From Methylobacterium sp. NMS14P (lineage in GTDB: Bacteria; Pseudomonadota; Alphaproteobacteria; Rhizobiales; Beijerinckiaceae): DNA of 64,000 nt. Positions 60,756-64,000 of the stretch are shown piece by piece (position 1 is the stretch's first letter; every line of letters begins with the position of its first letter). The notes beneath the pieces were generated by a model. That model ran no database searches, had not been told where the DNA came from, and saw nothing but the letters and a program-made list of their open reading frames with translations. A program made the position numbers and the translations under genes. The DNA lies in the NCBI RefSeq assembly GCF_028583545.1, contig NZ_CP087107.1:456501-520500 (forward strand), read 5' to 3'.

Positions 60756-63016
60756 GCGGGCGCGACATCACGCGGCGCTGGTTCGTCGCCTCCATCGGCA
60801 GCGCGGCCGTCGCCACGGGCTTCCTGCCGGCCGCCGCCAAGGCGGACCCGCTGTTCGGCGGCGCCTCGTCCGGCGGCTACAACCCGACGCTCTGGTACGA
60901 GGTCCGCGGCGACGGCCGCATCCTCATCCACGTCACCAGAGCGGAGATGGGCCAACACATCGGAACGGCGCTCGCGCGGGTCGTCGCCGAGGAGCTTGAA
61001 GCGAGGTGGGACCACGTCGAGATCGTCCACGTCGACACGGACCCGCGCTGGGGCGTGATGATCACGGGCGGCTCCTGGTCCGTGCACAAGAGCTTCGACC
61101 AGCTGAGCCGCGCGGGTGCGGCCGGCCGCATCGCGCTGCTGGAGGCCGGTGCGAGGATGCTCGGGGTGCCCGCGAAGGAGTGCGACGCCCGCGACAGCGA
61201 GATCCGACACATTTCGCGCTCGATCGGCTACGCGGACATCGTCGCCTCAGGCGAGGTCACGCGCCAGTTCACGGAGGCGGATCTCGCCTTGATCACCCTC
61301 AAGCCGGCCTCGGAGCGGCGTCTTCTCAACCACGACACCGCGGCGCGCGACGTGCCGTCGAAGGTCAACGGCACCGCCGTCTACGGCATCGACCGGAAGG
61401 TCGACGGCATGGTGTTGGCCAGGCCCGTCCTGCCGCCGACGCGGTATGGCAACAGCATCCTCAGCTGGGACGACACGGCCGCGCGCAAGCTCCCCGGATA
61501 CCTTCGCACCGTGGTCATCGACGATCCGACGCGGACGTGCCAAGGCTGGCTCGTCGCCGTGGCGGAGAGCTGGCCCATCGCGGCCCAGGCGGCCGATCTC
61601 GTCGAGGTCCGGTACAAGTCCCAAGGCGGCGCGGCGAGCGACGAACAGATGCTCGCGGAGGGCGCGCGCCTCATTGAGAATCCGAACACGGGCGGCGTCT
61701 TCCATCAGGACGGCGATCCCCTGACCCGGATTGCCGAAGCCCGTGAGGTGCACGAGGGCCTCTATCGCACGCATACCGCCCTGCACATGCACCTCGAACC
61801 GCTGAACGCCCTGGCTTGGCAGGACGGGAAGACGTGGCGCGTGCATGCCGGCAATCAGTGGCAGTCGATCACGCTGCCGCTCGTGGCCAAGGCGCTCGGG
61901 ATCAGCCAGGCCGACCTCGTCTTCGAGACCTCCTATCTCGGCGGCGGCTTCGGCCGGCGGCTGTACTGCGAGTTCATCGTCCCGGCGGCGCTCGCCGCGA
62001 AGGCGATGGGTCGGCCGGTCAAGCTGATCTTCGCGCGATCCGACGACACCAAGTTCGATCAGCCGCGATCCCCCACCGTGCAGAGAATCCGCTCGGTGAC
62101 CGATGGCAAGGGTGCGCTTCTCGCCTACGACCACAGGTGCGCGGCGGGCTGGCCGACCGACTCGATCTCCCCGGCGGCTCTGGAGCCCAGCAAGGACGGC
62201 AACGGGACGGTCGATCCATTCGCGATCAGCGGCGCCGACCATTGGTACGACTCGGAAAGCCAGCGGATCTGCGCGATCCGCAACGACCTCGTCCACACGA
62301 CGCTGCTGCCCGGCTATCTGCGCTCCGTGGCGCCCGGCTACACCACCTGGGCGGTCGAGACGCACATCGACGAGCTCGCGCACGCGCTCGGCCGGGATCC
62401 GGCCGAGTACCGCCTCGCGCTCCTCAGCGCCAAGGGCCGCAACGGCGGAGCCGCGCCGCACGCAGTCGGCGGGGCGAACCGGCTGCGTGCCGTCCTGGAG
62501 TGGGTGCTGGAGAGGTCCGGCTGGTCCAACCGCCACGCGCTGCCCTCCGGCAAGGGAATGGGCCTCGCTCTCGGCACCGGGCAGGAGCGCGAGATGCCGA
62601 CCTGGATCGCCACCGTCGCGCAGGTCGCGGTCGACGGTGCCAGCGGAACGGTCAAGGTCGAGAAGCTGACCTCCGTGTTCGATGCCGGCACGCTGGCGCA
62701 TCCCGACGGCGCGATGGCGCAGGCGGAGGGCAGCGTCCTCTGGGGGCTGTCGCTGGCCATGTTCGAGGGCACGGAATACCAGAAGGGCCTGCCTCGGGAT
62801 CTCAACCTCGACAGCTACACGCCGGTGCGCATGACCGACGTGCCGGAGCTCGACATCGAGTTCCTGCGCAACGACCACATGCCGGTCGGCCTGGGCGAGC
62901 CCGGCGTGATCTCCGTCGCGCCCGCCATCGGGAACGCGATCTTCGCGGCCGTGGGCGCGCGCGTCCGCGATCTTCCAATCCGGCCAGAGGCGGTTCGTGC
63001 CGCGATGGGAGCCTGA
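60752..63016 (+). CDS. Second molybdenum hydroxylase large subunit (IorB type), Tat-exported
   Basis: A 754-residue molybdopterin subunit. N-terminal [19 protein letters not shown] is a twin-arginine signal. [12 protein letters not shown] near residue 395 and the catalytic [12 protein letters not shown] near 715 are intact. It shares family motifs with the 36.4-kb protein but diverges strongly in between, so the substrate probably differs. Coupled to the [2Fe-2S] gene and followed after two bases by a diheme cytochrome gene, which should take its electrons. Confidence 0.9.
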   Translation: MSGRDITRRWFVASIGSAAVATGFLPAAAKADPLFGGASSGGYNPTLWYEVRGDGRILIHVTRAEMGQHIGTALARVVAEELEARWDHVEIVHVDTDPRWGVMITGGSWSVHKSFDQLSRAGAAGRIALLEAGARMLGVPAKECDARDSEIRHISRSIGYADIVASGEVTRQFTEADLALITLKPASERRLLNHDTAARDVPSKVNGTAVYGIDRKVDGMVLARPVLPPTRYGNSILSWDDTAARKLPGYLRTVVIDDPTRTCQGWLVAVAESWPIAAQAADLVEVRYKSQGGAASDEQMLAEGARLIENPNTGGVFHQDGDPLTRIAEAREVHEGLYRTHTALHMHLEPLNALAWQDGKTWRVHAGNQWQSITLPLVAKALGISQADLVFETSYLGGGFGRRLYCEFIVPAALAAKAMGRPVKLIFARSDDTKFDQPRSPTVQRIRSVTDGKGALLAYDHRCAAGWPTDSISPAALEPSKDGNGTVDPFAISGADHWYDSESQRICAIRNDLVHTTLLPGYLRSVAPGYTTWAVETHIDELAHALGRDPAEYRLALLSAKGRNGGAAPHAVGGANRLRAVLEWVLERSGWSNRHALPSGKGMGLALGTGQEREMPTWIATVAQVAVDGASGTVKVEKLTSVFDAGTLAHPDGAMAQAEGSVLWGLSLAMFEGTEYQKGLPRDLNLDSYTPVRMTDVPELDIEFLRNDHMPVGLGEPGVISVAPAIGNAIFAAVGARVRDLPIRPEAVRAAMGA

Positions 63017-63018
63017 GC

Positions 63019-63618
63019 ATGCGCGTTCTGTTCGTGTCGGCGGCTGCGGCGATCACCGCGACCGCTGCGCTCGCCGCAGGCGCCGAGTTGCGAAGCCCCG
63101 AAGCCTTCGAGACGATCCAGGACAGGACCGAACGGTCCGTCGCTCTGTTCAACGAGATGGCGAAGGTGATCACGCACCCGCGCTGCATGAACTGCCACCC
63201 CGCCGACAACATCCCCAGACAGGGCGACGAGAGACGGATCCACCGTCCCCTGATCGTCCGGGGCGGCGAGGCCAGTTTCGGCCCCGCCGGCTTGCACTGC
63301 AACGCGTGCCACGGATCCGAGAACGTGGCGGTTCCCGGTCAAGGCAGGGACATACCGGGACACGAACCTTGGCTGCTCGCGCCCGCCAGCATGGCCTGGA
63401 TCGGTCTGTCGGTCCCCGAGATCTGCGTGCAGCTCAAGGACCCGGCCCGGAACGGCAACCGCTCGCTGGCGGACATTCACGAGCACCACGCGACGGACGG
63501 CTTGGTCGGATGGGGCTGGCATCCCGGCAAGGGGCGTGAGCCGGCACCCGGGACGCAGGCGATCTTCGGCGAGCTGACGCAGGCGTGGATCGATACCGGG
63601 GCCGCCTGCCCGAAGTAG
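63019..63618 (+). CDS. Diheme cytochrome, isoquinoline 1-oxidoreductase subunit type
   Basis: A 199-residue exported protein with a signal peptide (VLFVSAAAAITATAALAAGA) and two haem motifs, CMNCH (56-60) and CNACH (94-98). It is the kind of cytochrome encoded next to IorAB-type oxidoreductases and should link the Mo enzyme to the respiratory chain. It starts two bases after the Mo-subunit stop. Another Cys lies in PEICVQLKD. Confidence 0.88.
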   Translation: MRVLFVSAAAAITATAALAAGAELRSPEAFETIQDRTERSVALFNEMAKVITHPRCMNCHPADNIPRQGDERRIHRPLIVRGGEASFGPAGLHCNACHGSENVAVPGQGRDIPGHEPWLLAPASMAWIGLSVPEICVQLKDPARNGNRSLADIHEHHATDGLVGWGWHPGKGREPAPGTQAIFGELTQAWIDTGAACPK

Positions 63619-63938
63619 CACCCTCGAACAGGACGGCTTCATGGCGGCGAACACCGTCCGCTACGACCCGTGGAGGCTGACCGTGATCGCCATGGATGGC
63701 AGCTCCTCATCCTTGCCGTGACAGACATGGCCGAAGGCCGCGCGGCGGGCGCTTCGCATGACAGGTTGGCTGCGGCGTTCGATGCGAGATCATCGGAGCG
63801 TGGGCCCGGCCGAGGGCCAACTGCGGCGGGAGACGTCGGTACGGCCGGCCAGGGGAGCTCGTGCAGTCCAATCGTCCGCCCTAGTTTCCTAGTCGGGCAG
63901 ATGGGCCCGCCAAGCGCCACCGATGACGGGGAATGCGC
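63619..63938. other. Intergenic stretch, nothing recognised
   Basis: 320 bases between the cytochrome and the tautomerase gene. A 26-codon frame at 63642-63722 (MAANTVRYDPWRLTVIAMDG...) is noted but not supported. Confidence 0.4.
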
Positions 63939-64000
63939 ATGCCGACCTACGTCGTCTCGACCGCGAAGGACATTACGCCCGAACAATGCGCGAGGATCGC
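63939..64000 (+). CDS. Tautomerase family protein, 5' end only
   Basis: The first 20 codons read MPTYVVSTAKDITPEQCARI and then leave the window. The N-terminal proline after Met, used as the catalytic base, and the PTYVV...L/ITPEQ pattern fit 4-oxalocrotonate tautomerase-like (PptA-type) proteins. Confidence 0.65.
   Translation, partial: MPTYVVSTAKDITPEQCARI

Noticed and set aside
1..64000. CRISPR arrays and tRNA or rRNA genes
   Set aside because: No evenly spaced repeats, no cloverleaf with a GGTTCGAATCC-like T-arm and no rRNA sequence were recognised by eye; the tmRNA is the only RNA gene I can support.

Overview
The window is high-GC DNA with the gene style of an alphaproteobacterium, most probably a Methylobacterium-like member of the Hyphomicrobiales. 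Supporting signs are a circularly permuted two-piece tmRNA gene, DUF6894-, DUF6481- and DUF1127-type small proteins, an AerR-like cobalamin regulator, a PHB depolymerase beside a ribbon-helix-helix regulator, and many small conserved proteins with clear Shine-Dalgarno sites. The genus is inferred from gene content, not from a marker gene.

Layout. 1-11.3 kb: the 5' end of msrA, the permuted ssrA, a cobalamin-binding regulator, a protein with an RNA polymerase alpha-CTD-like fold, the RHH regulator and PHB depolymerase pair, many small hypothetical genes and a cold-shock gene. 11.8-23 kb: a methyltransferase, a carotenoid cleavage oxygenase, an acyl-CoA dehydrogenase-type flavoprotein, a GbsR-type repressor with an operator-like palindrome heading a DUF4166/saccharopine-dehydrogenase-like operon, a PAP2 phosphatase, and an overlapping histidine phosphatase and NAD(P)H-hydrate dehydratase pair. 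23-35 kb: accessory genes and decay (a DUF892 remnant, a frameshifted cupin, a deleted IS110 transposase) together with a porin, PsiF, a LysE exporter, a LuxR regulator, a PfkB kinase/GntR pair and a GAF-PAS-GGDEF protein.

35.9-42.2 kb holds the most notable block: eight tightly packed plus-strand genes for a [2Fe-2S] subunit, a Tat-exported molybdenum hydroxylase, a small cytochrome c, a flavocytochrome c sulfide dehydrogenase-like flavoprotein, and SoxX, SoxY, SoxZ and SoxA. No soxB or soxCD is present, and SoxY lacks the usual GGCGG tail. A second, related molybdenum hydroxylase set (2Fe-2S subunit, Mo subunit, diheme cytochrome) lies at 60.3-63.6 kb behind an AraC-type regulator. Both would oxidise substrates in the periplasm and pass electrons to c-type cytochromes.

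33.7-59 kb is rich in regulator/redox-enzyme pairs: HxlR/GST, TetR/GST, TetR/SDR, HxlR/AzoR, LysR/DoxX and TetR/DJ-1. Several carry clear inverted repeats at the promoter. This resembles an electrophile, quinone and thiol stress island. An intact IS5-family element, an integrase tail, an IS3 fragment and a dispersed intergenic repeat family lie within it. The window ends in the start of a tautomerase gene.
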